Made by a program: the position numbers and the translations under genes | Shown here: positions 1 to 10,849 of the stretch, in pieces | Layout of the letters: every line of letters begins with the position of its first letter | Numbering within the stretch: the stretch's first letter is position 1 | Origin: Silurus meridionalis | Lineage: Eukaryota > Chordata > Actinopteri > Siluriformes > Siluridae | Assembly: GCF_014805685.1 (NCBI RefSeq) | Contig: NC_060902.1 | Location: 7,381,286 to 7,445,285 of the forward strand | Length of the DNA stretch: 64,000 nucleotides | Direction of reading: 5' to 3' | Notes under the pieces: model-generated | Database searches by the model: none | Told to the model about the DNA's origin: nothing | The model's input: only the letters and a program-made list of their open reading frames with translations

Positions 1-2234
1 ATTCAACAAAACAGGAGCCATTAAAATAAAATATTCTAACCTCCCAGATCATTGATCTTATGCCAGGAACCACACCATCTGTCTTCTAAGTGTACCTCCT
101 TCTCATCCAAGCAAAAAGCTGTTTTTAATTAAACATTATTGAAGCCCTGAGAGAGGATTTCATTAGTCCATCCACATTACTCCCATTAGAAGGATTCTTC
201 TTTACTGAAGAAAAAGAAAGAGTAATCAAATAGTTTGATTGATGCATTGATTATCATGAAAACACCATTTAGAGTAAGCACACTCTACCTCCCACCTGGT
301 TTCAACTATAGTTGTTTGTTCTACTTTAGTAGTTGTGCCACTCATGAAAATCAGACCTGCTTAAAATATTGTATGGCTTCAGATCAGTATAATGTATGAG
401 CAAAAGGCTTTTGAGCATTAGCCATAGACACTGGACATTTGTTGGAAAAGTCAAATGGCTTTAAAAAATCATACATTCTAAAATCATGTGTTGTACAGTA
501 TGCCTAGTTTAACCTTTGCTTAAAAAAAAGACAAAAAAAACCACAGTACATTTAATAAAATGATAAGAAAATTCTTTTGTGCATAATAGAGCATATCTGC
601 ATAGCCGTGTGCTATAAAATAAATGTTAAAACAGTGGGGTTTTCGTTGTATGCTTTTCATTGCAAAGCCCCTTCTAGTTCTTTTTTTCCAAAACCTCCAT
701 GTTGTTCATTGCTAAAGGTTGTTAAGTGGGGGACCAGACAGGGTAGTTTTTAATTCATTCGATTTAATTAACAGTCCAGGCAGCAGCTCGCAAACACTAA
801 TGCATGACTCACAGTTTTTGCTTATTTAAATTAAAGGGAGTGTAGCATAAGAAAGAGTGCAGAAAGAAACTGGTCTCAGTAAAGAAAGAAAGGGGTTTTA
901 TTTGTAAAGATTCTACAAATTATCGATAGAACTATAAGGATTGATCAGATTTTATTATTTAATGCATTCAGTTTCATTGATGCATTTATTAATTTGTGCA
1001 AGAGCCAAGTTTATATAGCTCTTTTGACTAAATATACTTTTTAATATGTCAGTGCTAAATTAGTTTTAAATTAGTTTTAAAGTGGATACTAAATGCTGTC
1101 TGCATGTAACACATAATCTGTTCTAGTAGTCGTGGCTACAGTGAATAAAAAAAATTCAACAAAAAAAAAAGATATATTTTTCATGGCAAAGGTTATTATA
1201 GACCAAATGTAGTGCTACTAATTTGCTAAATAGGCTTGAGAGCTGTTTTAAAACTGTAATATCTCATCATTTATAACTGATACTATTTATAATTTTTCCA
1301 GCTTGTTTTGGAAACACAAAAGAAAGGTCTCTTGATTATTTAAGGTGGAACAATTAAGATTGAATTCAGGCTGAATTGTACATCTGCGCCTAATAGCAAG
1401 TGATCTTACCATGAAGATGACCTTTCACTGTCAAAAAGTGTGATCAGACTGAAAGGATATGTGCCTGCATGTACAGAATTAACCAAAGAAAGCTTTAAAT
1501 ATTTCTTTTTAATTTTCTTCATCAACAAAAATGCTCACCTGTATGCTCATTTAAAAATATCACATTTGGTGAACAACTTGGATCTCATAGGTGGTGAAAC
1601 CATTGTGTGCAAGCCTTAAGTTAAAAACTCTGAGCAAACTGCCTGAAAGCAGTGTTCCATTACATTTGCAAGTAGGAAATAATAAAATATGACCTCATGT
1701 GAGCTAAACAGCTGTAGGAATAGTTTAGAGGGAATTGTGAGATCATCACTTAGTTTTACCACTGATTAGACAGGCAGTGGCTCTACACTGCCTTCAGAGA
1801 AAACAGACAATACGTGGTGAGTGTCACAGTCACAACCTAAACAGACAAGCTGCTTGTCTTGGTCTATCAAAATAAGTCGTTTTTTAGTAGAAATTAGGAT
1901 TCACTTTTTTGTAAGCATGTAAGCATTTTCCAAAAATTGTCTTTTGTCATTTTGTTCTTAAAGTTGATGTTTTAGACCAGGAAAATGGGCAAACATAAGG
2001 ATTTGAGTAAGTTTGACAAAAGGCCAAATTGTGATGGCATGTGAACAGGGTTGTGGGCGGCCAAGGCTCACTAATGCATAAGTGGAGTGAGTCTGATAGG
2101 ACAGGCGAGCTATATATATAATAAGTGTGTTAACGCAAATTGAATTTAACAACACTAATTCTATTGACATGCGATTAATGCAGCGCGCTTTTCTGTTTGA
2201 CCCTTTTTATAAAAAAATATAAATAAATATAAAC
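1..2234. other. AT-rich intergenic stretch, nothing recognised
   Basis: No ORF of coding character, RNA gene or recognisable repeat was seen on either strand. The short ORFs are sporadic. Base composition is AT-rich with A and T runs typical of unique non-coding fish DNA. Confidence 0.6.
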
Positions 2235-2439
2235 TAGGGATGTCAACAATTAATCGACGATCGATTAATTGTCGATAAATATTTTAATCGATAAACCTTA
2301 TCGACGGTCGATTAAGCATGATCACCATTAACGTACATAGTTTGAGACGTAGGCAGCTAGCTGGTTTGCCAACCGCCAAAAGAGGACGACGCACGCGGCT
2401 TATGCCAAAACATGTAAAGTACAGCAGTTGTGATGGAAA

Positions 2440-2745
2440 ATGAAGCGAGCACGCAAGAGTTTTTTTTGGGCTCATTTTATTTCAAATGGTGATAATGTTA
2501 ATTGCAAACATTGTGCCTGTGTTTTAAAATATAATACATCAACGAGCACCATGATATATCATTTGAAAAAAGTGCATCCAGCGGTTTCCGGGACAGGATT
2601 TGATTCGACACAGCCAACAATAACCTCCATTTTAGCCGGGAAAAAGGTAGGAACTCAGAAGGCAGAAGAAATAACTAAACGACTGTGCAAAATGATTGCA
2701 AATGACATGTTGCCTATAAGCGTCACCGTAACAAAAACTTGCTGA
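2440..2745 (+). CDS. Truncated hAT transposase: N-terminal BED zinc finger only
   Basis: The ORF encodes 101 residues. Residues about 8-47 fit a BED zinc finger: an aromatic-rich start (SFFWAHF), the pair CKHC, then HLKKVH supplying the two histidines. BED fingers bind transposon ends in hAT transposases and were co-opted in ZBED host proteins. After the finger the sequence runs as hAT N-terminal linker (QPTITSILAG-like) and stops near residue 101. The dimerisation and DDE catalytic regions are absent, so no transposition activity is expected. It lies wholly inside the hAT element at 2235-3643. It could be a decayed fragment, or a small DNA-binding product able to compete for element ends; nothing in the sequence decides this. 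No promoter was identified. Confidence 0.7.
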   Translation: MKRARKSFFWAHFISNGDNVNCKHCACVLKYNTSTSTMIYHLKKVHPAVSGTGFDSTQPTITSILAGKKVGTQKAEEITKRLCKMIANDMLPISVTVTKTC

Positions 2746-3284
2746 CATGGACGCACGCCGCTACGATTTCCGCTCTATGGAAGTGCGCCCACTCAGTCGC
2801 TAACCGCCCGAGCAAGCGCCGTTAATATTCCGCTGACGCCGCCGTAAACCAGTTCCAGCTCCGACATAAAGTTTTTCTAGTAGGCCTAATTGTTTACTGT
2901 TTGTACCAAAATTCTTTTATAATTGTCTAAAATTATGCATGCTGATAAATAGCAATTATGTTTCCAAACTAATTTTTTAAATTCTTCTTAATTGTATTAA
3001 TTGTATTAATTAAAATGTATTAAATATATTAATCTATCCTTAGCAAACATTCCTAAAATGCAAAAACTGAAAAAGTGTATTTGATTTTCATTCACTTTAT
3101 TTCCGTGAAAATAGCTGCCGTTGTTCAATAGAATATTCAAAATAGGCTCATTAAAACACAAACGCACACACTCACACGAGATGAAATGTGCGTAGATCTT
3201 TACAAAATACACATGGATTATAAAGCATGTGAAAAGCACACACAAGATAAAATGCACTTAGAACGCTTGGATTATGAACTGGGT

Positions 3285-3350
3285 TGAGCGAGCGGAGTGG
3301 AATCTTCAGAAAGGCGCTCTTAAGGAAATATTACCACTCCGCTTCGCTCA
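3285..3350. repeat. GC-rich hairpin inside the hAT element
   Basis: TGAGCGAGCGGAGTGG at 3285-3300 pairs, with a one-base interruption, with CCACTCCGCTTCGCTCA at 3334-3350, enclosing a 33-base loop. It stands out from the AT-rich surroundings. Confidence 0.8.
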
Positions 3351-3651
3351 GCTCATATGCCAGAGTGCATCTGAGACTGCGTTATATTAGTCATTGTATT
3401 TGAATTAAATAATTATATGAAATGATCAATCGATTCATTTTATAATCCTACTAGCCTTTTATTTACAGTAAAAACCCTTTCCTTTGTGGGAGGACGCTAT
3501 GCTTTTAGTGTCATTGCACAACAATTCATGCGATAACTACTGTAGACGCATCTTGCAGTATGAAGGTTAACGATTAATCGATTAATTGATCGTTAATTTA
3601 AACGACGATCGATCATGAGAATTTGTCGAAATTGACATCCCTAATATAAAC

Positions 3652-4172
3652 ATTAAATATTGTATATAAATTACATATAAATATTTATGAGGCACCAAGT
3701 CTCAAATCAGCACCAAAATCCATGATGCACACATCCAGCAACTAACCCTCTGGGGTCGACAAAGAATGCCGGCGTGTTTTGTGCCATTTTTGCCCCATAA
3801 CGCCGAAATAAACATAAATTACTCTGTCTTTTTGATTGTAAAGATAAGAGCAATACATCATTTGAATTTGTAGAGGGTCTACTTTTATTTGTATTCTAAT
3901 ACCTATAATAACAACAAAAGGATTTTCTTTTGTAAAATAAAGAAAATAGGCAGGGTGTGCTCTGTCATCTCTCTTCACAGACACATAAATAAAACAACCT
4001 GAATCTCAGTGAATACTAAATATATGAATAGAAAGCTCAAAATATCTATTTTAAAATAAACTAATTATTTTAAAATGTAAATTAAATAATTACATTTATA
4101 TTCACAACAAATCAGATTATGTAATCCATATTAAAGTTGAAAGGGGTGCAGTTTCTCCTCATTAACCTGTGT

Positions 4173-4175
<3 letters not shown>
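3652..4175. other. Spacer with possible decayed repeat
   Basis: Contains AACCCTCTGGGGTCGA followed by TTTTTGCCCCATAACGCC, which resembles an abundant fish interspersed repeat, but no terminal repeats were found. The stretch at about 3690-3750 resembles one near 54610-54670. Confidence 0.35.

Positions 4176-4246
<71 letters not shown>
4176..4246. repeat. (AT)n microsatellite
   Basis: Uninterrupted AT dinucleotides, about 35 copies, directly abutting the pogo-like element that begins at 4247. Confidence 0.98.
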
Positions 4247-4249
<3 letters not shown>

Positions 4250-5400
4250 TGGAACCCGGTTATGTCGATGTCCTAGGGGGTCGCCAAAAAGCATCGAGGT
4301 AACCGATGATCGAGGTAAACAAAAATCAAAATGGCGGCAATATATTAACGTGCTTGAAATTTCTTTATGTACATGATATGCGTTAATAAATGAGAATGTG
4401 CATGCACGTGTTTTTGGAGGGTTTTTTACACAACAGCGTTGCCGCGATTTGTTTGATGAAGGCATGCTATAAAAATGTACATACGTTTGTAAACAAGAAA
4501 AGGCATAAGTGCACCTACTAACAGCAGAGATTTACCAGTATACAATACAAACCACCGTCAATTCTCCATACAAACCTTTATTATATTCTCCAACATTATA
4601 AACACACAGATCGCTCACAAAAAAAAAAAAAAAAAAGCGGCTGCACAGTGCCGTCTCACATTTAGTCCACATGTGGAAAGAAAGAAAAAAAAACATAACT
4701 AAGTGTCTGAAAACTTATGACCATCAGGCTGAAGTAATCCGCACAAACACACAAAGCAAAGTGTCCGAAAAAGCCGACCGACGGCACGGCGCGATGCCGG
4801 AAAAAAACCCCGGAAGATCCAAAATCGAACCCGAAACCAAAAACGAGGGACAGAAAAGTCTCAAACGTGAACGGCCAAAGGGGGCATGGCAGGTGCTTTC
4901 TCGGCCGCTTTCTCTGAAGCTCCCGGCTTCAACTCCTTACCGAGAGAGCCGTGCTCCTTACGGCGTCGGCGTCGCTCCTTACCGAGAGAGCCGTGCTCCT
5001 TACCCTGCTCGCGCATGCGCTCGGTAAGGAGCACGGCTCTCTCGGTAAGGAGCGACGCTCGCGCGCTCGGTAAGGAGTTGAAGCCGGGAGCGCCGCGCTC
5101 CCATTCATCGCATAACATTTAACAAAAAAGTGCATATGTGCACTTACTAACAGCAGAGATTCACCAGTATACAATACAAACACCTGTAGTATCTGTAAGG
5201 TTTGATTTTTCCGCCACTTTCGCGAGTTCTTCTGCGGCTGCACAGCGCCGATCGACATAACTGACATTAAAATTTCTAATTTTTCGACATAACCGATAAA
5301 AAATGCTAAGAAAAAGCGAGAATTTGGCGGTTCCACTTCAAAAACGTCGACTTAATAGGATTGTCGAGTTAACCGAGGGCGAGATAACCGGGTTCCACTG
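4247..5400. mobile_element. Non-autonomous pogo/Tigger-like DNA transposon
   Basis: Perfect 17-bp terminal inverted repeats, CAGTGGAACCCGGTTAT at 4247 and its complement ending at 5400, each adjoining a TA dinucleotide. TIRs beginning CAGTGGAACC and mentioning a TCGA-rich start are of pogo/Tigger style within Tc1/mariner. No transposase is visible in 1154 bp. The interior has an A-run at 4618-4637 and a GC-rich palindrome at 4919-5091. Because both flanks are AT repeats, the TA duplication cannot be told from background. Confidence 0.8.
4919..5091. repeat. Long GC-rich imperfect palindrome
   Basis: Outer arms begin GCTCCCGGCTTCAACTCC at 4919 and end with the complement at 5091. Inner arms at 4981-5004 and 5023-5046 are exact 24-bp complements. 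The motif CTCCTTACCGAGAGAGCC is present twice in the left arm and inverted in the right. The left arm is longer than the right, so the palindrome is asymmetric. Confidence 0.9.

Positions 5401-5462
<62 letters not shown>
5401..5462. repeat. (AT)n microsatellite
   Basis: AT dinucleotide array between the pogo-like element and the next hAT element. Confidence 0.97.
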
Positions 5463-5463
<1 letters not shown>

Positions 5464-5466
<3 letters not shown>

Positions 5467-6140
5467 TGTTGGGCAGTAACGCATTACTGTAACAAAGTTA
5501 CTTTTGACAGTGACTAATACTGTTACCATTACCGTATGGTGCGTTACCCGTTACTTTTTTAAATGAATTAATTTTGCCTGAAGTGTAGCCTACAGTCTAA
5601 CCTGTTTACAGCAGCGTCGCATTGTAGGATTGGTGGATGAACCACTGTAAACATGAAGAAGATGCACTGTGGTCGTGTCTCCGTTTATTCAGGTCTGAGC
5701 GGCAGTAATGGCGAGTCGAGGCGAGAGCAAGACGAGTTTCTCAAAGTGGAACTATGCTCATTATTTCACTTTACTTGAGTATAAATACAAGTATAAACTT
5801 ATATATTATTCAGCTTGTTTTGTATTATTCGGCTTGTTTTGTTATTTATTTCAGAAATCCTTGTGATATATTCAGTTTGTGCTGGTCTGACTTAAATAAA
5901 ATAGTGTTTAAAAATTACTTTGTGTTTAAGTCAGTGTTGTGTTTGTATAGACCATAACGCATAAAAGGGCATTAATAGGAACTATAAAGATTGTTCTTTT
6001 AAAAAGTAATTTAAAAGTTTTTAACTTTTAACAGTAATGCATTAGTTTTTGGTGTAAGTAATCAACAAATCAATTGAGCTTTTTGAATGAAGAAACCAGT
6101 AACTGTAACTAGTTACTATTTTTTAGTAACTAGCACAACA

Positions 6141-6143
<3 letters not shown>
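5464..6143. mobile_element. hAT-type MITE, CAGTGTTG family, copy 1
   Basis: Ends are CAGTGTTGGGCAGTAAC and, inverted, CAGTGTTGTGCTAGTTAC. The interior is rich in AGTAACGCATTAC-like repeats. It is homologous along most of its length to the copy at 14569-15556, which carries a clear 8-bp target duplication and so fixes the superfamily as hAT. This copy has only one unit of the 45-bp segment that is triplicated in the other. No transposase is present. Confidence 0.85.

Positions 6144-6223
<80 letters not shown>
6144..6223. repeat. (AT)n microsatellite
   Basis: About 40 AT dinucleotides between two hAT elements. Confidence 0.97.
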
Positions 6224-6226
<3 letters not shown>

Positions 6227-7005
6227 TGTTAGGCAACGTTACTTTTAAAAGTAATGCATTACAATATTGAGTTACTCCCCAAAAAAGTAACTAATTACGT
6301 TACTTTTTATGGAAAGTAATGCGTTATATTACTTTTGCGTTACTTTTGCGTTACTTGTATCTCTTTCACGCCTTACAGGTGTAACAGGTGTAATATAGAT
6401 AATTGCCATTAAAAAATTAGTTATATTAGGGCAAAAGACATGTCTTAAACATTTAAAATGCTTAATAACTTCTTAGAGAACAATAAGATGATCGACTAAA
6501 TTTTGACCACAAGGCTGAACACTTTCCAGTCGCACTCTTCTGTACACTGCTTAGCAATCTGCCTTCGCTGCAGAAATGTAACTATAAATGTAACTATCGT
6601 TCATGTATATAAGGTTAAGGGTGTGGGCTGCACACCGGTGATGTGGAGGGAGAACATACCTTTCGCTGTCATCACGTAAAACTTCATGCACTTCTGTAAA
6701 TACAACCTCGTCCTCGTCTACATCATTCTCTGCTTCATCATAAGCTTGAAAGATTCTGAACGCTTTTTACAAAGTTCACGCTATTATCAGTGACCGTGGC
6801 AGTTTATCTTCCCACAAAGAGCAAATGAGCTTTTAATTTGCTCTCTATCTCCACTGCGATGGCAGCATACATGTGTCTCCCACTAAAAACTTTTATTCTG
6901 AGCAGTCCATAGAGCTGCAGAGGTGGAAAGTCGGCAAAAGTTTTCTATATTTCTGTCTCCATTTCCATATATGCAACATTGCATAATCTTGCATATATTC
7001 AACAT

Positions 7006-7040
<35 letters not shown>

Positions 7041-7471
7041 CTGTAGTGCTGTGCTTTGCATGCAGATTATTTTTTTTTTTTTTTTTGAAGTGGTATTTTT
7101 TGCAGTTGACAAGAGCTTTTCACCAACACATAATCTACACTTAACCATTATTCCTTTCTCCTTTTAATCGACTATTCCAAATTAATAAGAATAATTCCAT
7201 TGCAGTAATGTAATGCCCTGGTTTGCCATCTCCGCTTCTGACCAGCTTCTGTTCCCGTGGCTCGCACGTATGAGTGCGCGATTCTACGTGACTACGTTCA
7301 TTTTAATTCAGTATTTATTTTTTTATGCAAAATAATTTAAGTGAAAAGTAACTCGCATTACTTTTTTAAAAAAGTAACTCAGATATTAATGTGTAAATTT
7401 ATAAAGTAACGCGCTACTTTACTCGTTACTCCAGAAAAGTAATATTATTACATAACGCACGTTACCCCCAA

Positions 7472-7475
<4 letters not shown>
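6224..7475 (-). mobile_element. hAT element with decayed transposase remnant
   Basis: Left end CAGTGTTAGGCAACGTTAC, and right end inverted AGTGTTGGGGGTAACGTG, with subterminal AAAGTAAC repeats. Read on the minus strand, about 6765-6810 encodes TATVTDNSVNFVK, which matches the hAT catalytic-core motif around an invariant Asp (TVTDN.xNFVK). Just downstream comes an acidic stretch (AYDEAENDVDEDE) in another frame, as expected after this motif. Upstream on the minus strand, VFSGRHMYAAIAVEIESKLK also looks transposase-derived. The reading frame has many stops and shifts. It also holds a (CA)n tract at 7007-7036. The termini resemble the MITEs at 5464-6143 and 14569-15556. Confidence 0.75.
7007..7036. 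repeat. (AC)n microsatellite
   Basis: Fifteen AC dinucleotides, inside the hAT element; a T16 run follows at about 7071. Confidence 0.97.
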
Positions 7476-7550
<75 letters not shown>

Positions 7551-7558
7551 TGTATATA
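7476..7558. repeat. (AT)n microsatellite
   Basis: AT array with a few ATAC/ATGT variants at its right end, joining the hAT element to the Tc1 element. Confidence 0.95.
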
Positions 7559-8802
7559 CAGTGTGGAGGAGTTTTTGGCCCACTCCTCCACACAGATCTT
7601 CTCTAGATTGGGTTTAGGTCTGGAGACTGGCTAGGCCACGCCAGAACCTTGATATGCTTCTTACAGAGCCACTCCTTGTTTATGGCTGTGTGCTTTGGGT
7701 CACTGTCATGTTGGAAGACCCAGCCTCGACCCATCTTCAATGCTCTAACTGAGGGAAGGAGGTTGTTCCCCAAAATCTCGCAATACATGGCCCCGGTCAT
7801 CCTTTTCTTAATACAGTGCAGTCGCCCTGTCCCATGTGCAGAAAAACACCCCCAAAGCATGATGCTACCACCCCCATGCTTCACAGTAGGGATGGTGTTC
7901 TTGGGATGGTACTCATCATTCTTCTTCCTCCAAACACGTTTAGTGGAATTATGACCCAAAAGTTCTATTTTGGTCTCATCTGACCACATGTCTTTCTCCC
8001 ATGACTCCTCTGGATCATCCAAATGGTAATTTGCAAACTTAAGACATGCCTGGACATGTGCTGGTTTAAGCAGAGGAACCTTCCGTGCCATGCATGATTT
8101 CAAACCACGACGTCTTAGTGTATTACCAACAGTAACCTTGGAAACGGTGGTCCCAGCTCTTTTCAGGTCATTGACCAGCTCCTCCCATGTAGTTCTGGGC
8201 TGATTTCTCACCTTCCTTAGGATCATTGAGACCCCACGAGGTAAGATCTTGCATGGAGCCCCAGTCCGAGGGACATTGACAGTCATGTTTAGCTTCTTCT
8301 ATTTTCTAATGATTGCTCCAACAGTGGACCTTTTTCACCAAGCTGCTTGGCAATTTCCCTGTAGCCCTTTCCAGCCTTGTGGAGGTATACAATTTTGTCT
8401 CTAGTGTCTTTGGACAGCTCTTTGGTCTTGGCCATGTTAGTAGTTGGATTCTTACTGATTGTATGGGGTAGACAGGTGTCTTTATGCAGCTAACAACCTC
8501 AAACAGGTGCATCTAATTTAGGATAATAAATGTAGTGGAGGTGGACATTTTAAAGGCAGACTAACAGGTCTTTGAGGGTCAGAATTCTAGCTGATAGACA
8601 GGTGTTTAATTACTTATTTGCAGCTGTATCATACAAATAAATAGTTTAAAAATCATATATTGTGATTTCTGGATTTTTTTTTTTTGATTATGTCTCTCAC
8701 AGTGGACATGCACCTACGATGACAATTTCAGACCCCTCCATGATTTCTAAGTGGGAGAACTTGCAAAATAGCAGGGTGTTCAAATACTTATTTTCCTCAC
8801 TG
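7559..8802 (-). mobile_element. Tc1/mariner element, one end deleted
   Basis: On the minus strand the element begins CAGTGAGGAAAATAAGTATT at 8802 next to TA, a typical Tc1-like terminus. It runs through a near-complete transposase and stops at 7559 without the second inverted repeat. The TIR resembles, but is not identical to, that of the second Tc1 element at 17285-18735. Confidence 0.9.
7603..8435 (-). pseudogene. Tc1-like transposase, frameshifted and C-terminally deleted
   Basis: The start codon is at 8435-8433 ([20 protein letters not shown]). The N-terminal helix-turn-helix continues to about 8330, where a frameshift precedes [19 protein letters not shown] in the second open segment (8286-7603). 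The catalytic core is recognisable: first Asp in MWSDETKIE and second Asp in [10 protein letters not shown]. The third acidic residue should follow SQSPDLNPI, but the next codon is a stop. An internal deletion joins NP to the distal [12 protein letters not shown] segment in another frame. The protein normally has about 340 residues and cuts and pastes the element at TA sites in the nucleus. The frameshift, missing catalytic Glu and missing right terminus make this copy inactive. Confidence 0.92.
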
Positions 8803-8850
8803 TATATATAATGTATGTATGTATGTATGTATGTATGTATGTATGTATGT
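8803..8850. repeat. (ATGT)n microsatellite
   Basis: About ten ATGT units adjoining the Tc1 terminus. Confidence 0.95.
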
Positions 8851-10540
8851 GTGTGTTTGCTTGTTTGTTGCCTTTATCGTAAAGCCCATAGAAATTTACA
8901 ATTTCTTTTACAATTTTCTAAAAAAATAGACTATTACAAGAAAATGTAAAAATTATATTCAGATTCAAACATACAATATATAATAAGTGGTTTGTCAATA
9001 TTGCGTTTAGGTTTTGCAGCTCACTCCCACCATATTTCACCTCTGTGAGGCACTGCTCAAAGATCTCTCAGTGCACTTTTTTGGATAGAGACATGCATCA
9101 TTCTATTCTGGGGAAACGAATCTCAGCTATTCTGACATTGGCTCACACAAAATATGATATATAATGTTAGTTTTGTCCTTCTACACTTACAAAACTCTTT
9201 CTATCACAGAATGACATCAAATGAATGCTGGTCCAAACATGGCCATGTATAAAAAATTAATATTACATGCCATTGTTTTTTTTGTTCAGATATGGGTTTA
9301 TTTTATATCCAGAAAATTAATTTGATAAATGTATTATTGTTGGCCAATGACTGTTGACCAAAAAGGTTAAAGGTCAAGAGAGTTACAACGCGGGAGAGAG
9401 AGGAGCAAGGCACATGGCGTAAAGAGACTGCGTGCAGGCTGTGTGTGCTACAGAAGACAGAGGGTAACATCTTTTGGAGACCGAGTATATTCTTTGAAAT
9501 ATTACGGCCCAAAGTGTAACTAAACTTTTATCTTAACGGTTTATATCGTTTGATTTTCTTTTTGAAGTTCAAGTTTATTTAATTTAACTGCCTGTTTATA
9601 AACCACCATCTCCGACATCACGTGTAATCAAGGCCTAGCAGCTATCGCATTAGCAACGTGTGTGAACAGTGAATGCAGACGGGATCCAGTTGGATCTGGG
9701 ACTTTGCGACTGGACGTGTTGCGTTGTTGCTGCTGGAAAGATCGCAGGGTTACACTGTGCTCGGATTGGCCTGACTCTCCACGCAGAGGGAATTATTCAT
9801 TACAGTGAGTTGTTGCTGTTCGCGGTTCATCTTGGTTTCCTTGGATGGATGTAAGTGATTGTTTTCCAAGTTTCTGCTTAAGAGGATTTCTTTAACCCTT
9901 CACACTGTGAATGTGCACCAACTGGGCCCCAACGAAAACATAGTGTATGTGACTGAGTTGTTGGTTCATATACACTGGCGATCAAAATTAGAGAACAATT
10001 TATAAACAATTGAACAATTCTGAAATAAAGTCATCTTTACTGCTCAACAGTTGAAGGAGTTTTTGTCCTGTCTATACCATGCTACCAGAACACCTTTTCC
10101 ACAAAATAACTAAGGCATTTAAAAAAAAAACCATTATTTTGCAGAATAATAACATTATTATTTCACTTATGTGATAAGGTGACAGGTAAAGTTCCTTTCT
10201 GATTACTCATGCATGTCATTTTTGTGCAAGTAATGCTACAGGGCACAATGGGGTTTTGCTTTGCCTCCCACAGCCAGCATACTGTATGTCTATCTAAAAG
10301 TTATTTTGGTCTCCTGAGTCTTGCCGTGGCCTCTGCTTTTCCAGTTAACTGCCATTCCTTAATAAAAATTAGCTGTGCAAATTGCAAGTACTTTTATTTC
10401 TGATTCTTGTTCAGCTGCTTAGTTAAGGCATTAGTTGTTAACACAAGCTTTATATAAAGAGATTTATATGGGAAGAGAAACGTGTCACAGCAATGTGTAA
10501 AATGTGGGACTTGCATATATTTGCTAATTATGAGTGAAAA
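8851..10540. other. Non-coding stretch; one possible transposon-end fragment
   Basis: No supported gene. At 9967 the sequence CACTGGCGATCAAAATTAGA follows TA and looks like a Tc1-type terminal repeat without a partner. The block at 9400-9900 is less AT-rich and could be repeat-derived, but I cannot assign it. Confidence 0.4.
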
Positions 10541-10849
10541 GGAACATCTCTAGGTTAGGTATGTGACCTTAGTTCTCTGAGGAAACAAGTCGCTGCGTTG
10601 AAACGCTTTGGGAACGCTTCGGTGTTGCTTACACTCTGAATCACAAGTAAAATCCGGCCAACAGCAAAGCGCGACGTCACCAACTACAAAATGCACATGC
10701 AGTAGAGCCGACATTAGCTTCTGCAAATGAGAAGGGAAGAACGCGGCAGGGATGCAGGGAGTGTGGCTCGGAGACACAGTGTCTTTTTCCCTAAGGTAAC
10801 TAAGGTTAAATACGTAACCTAGAGATGTTCCCTTTCAGGAACTCGAGCT

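Larger units (their letters stand above)
2235..3643 (+). mobile_element. hAT-superfamily DNA transposon, non-autonomous, with target-site duplication
   Basis: The element starts with TAGGGATGTCAA and ends with the inverted form TTGACATCCCTA. Both ends continue into subterminal ATCGATTAATT-like repeats. It is flanked by an exact 8-bp duplication, ATATAAAC, at 2227-2234 and 3644-3651, the target-duplication length of hAT elements. At 1409 bp it is too short for a full hAT transposase. It carries only an N-terminal BED-finger ORF at 2440-2745 and a GC-rich middle section. A hairpin lies at 3285-3350. The short TIRs, 8-bp duplication and BED finger together make the hAT assignment firm. Confidence 0.9.

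Noticed and set aside
4112..4465. 117-residue minus-strand ORF with poly(Ile-Tyr)
   Set aside because: It is translated AT microsatellite with unrelated flanks, not a gene.
9669..9854. 61-residue plus-strand ORF in a less AT-rich block
   Set aside because: No recognisable domain, no splice context and short length; left unassigned.
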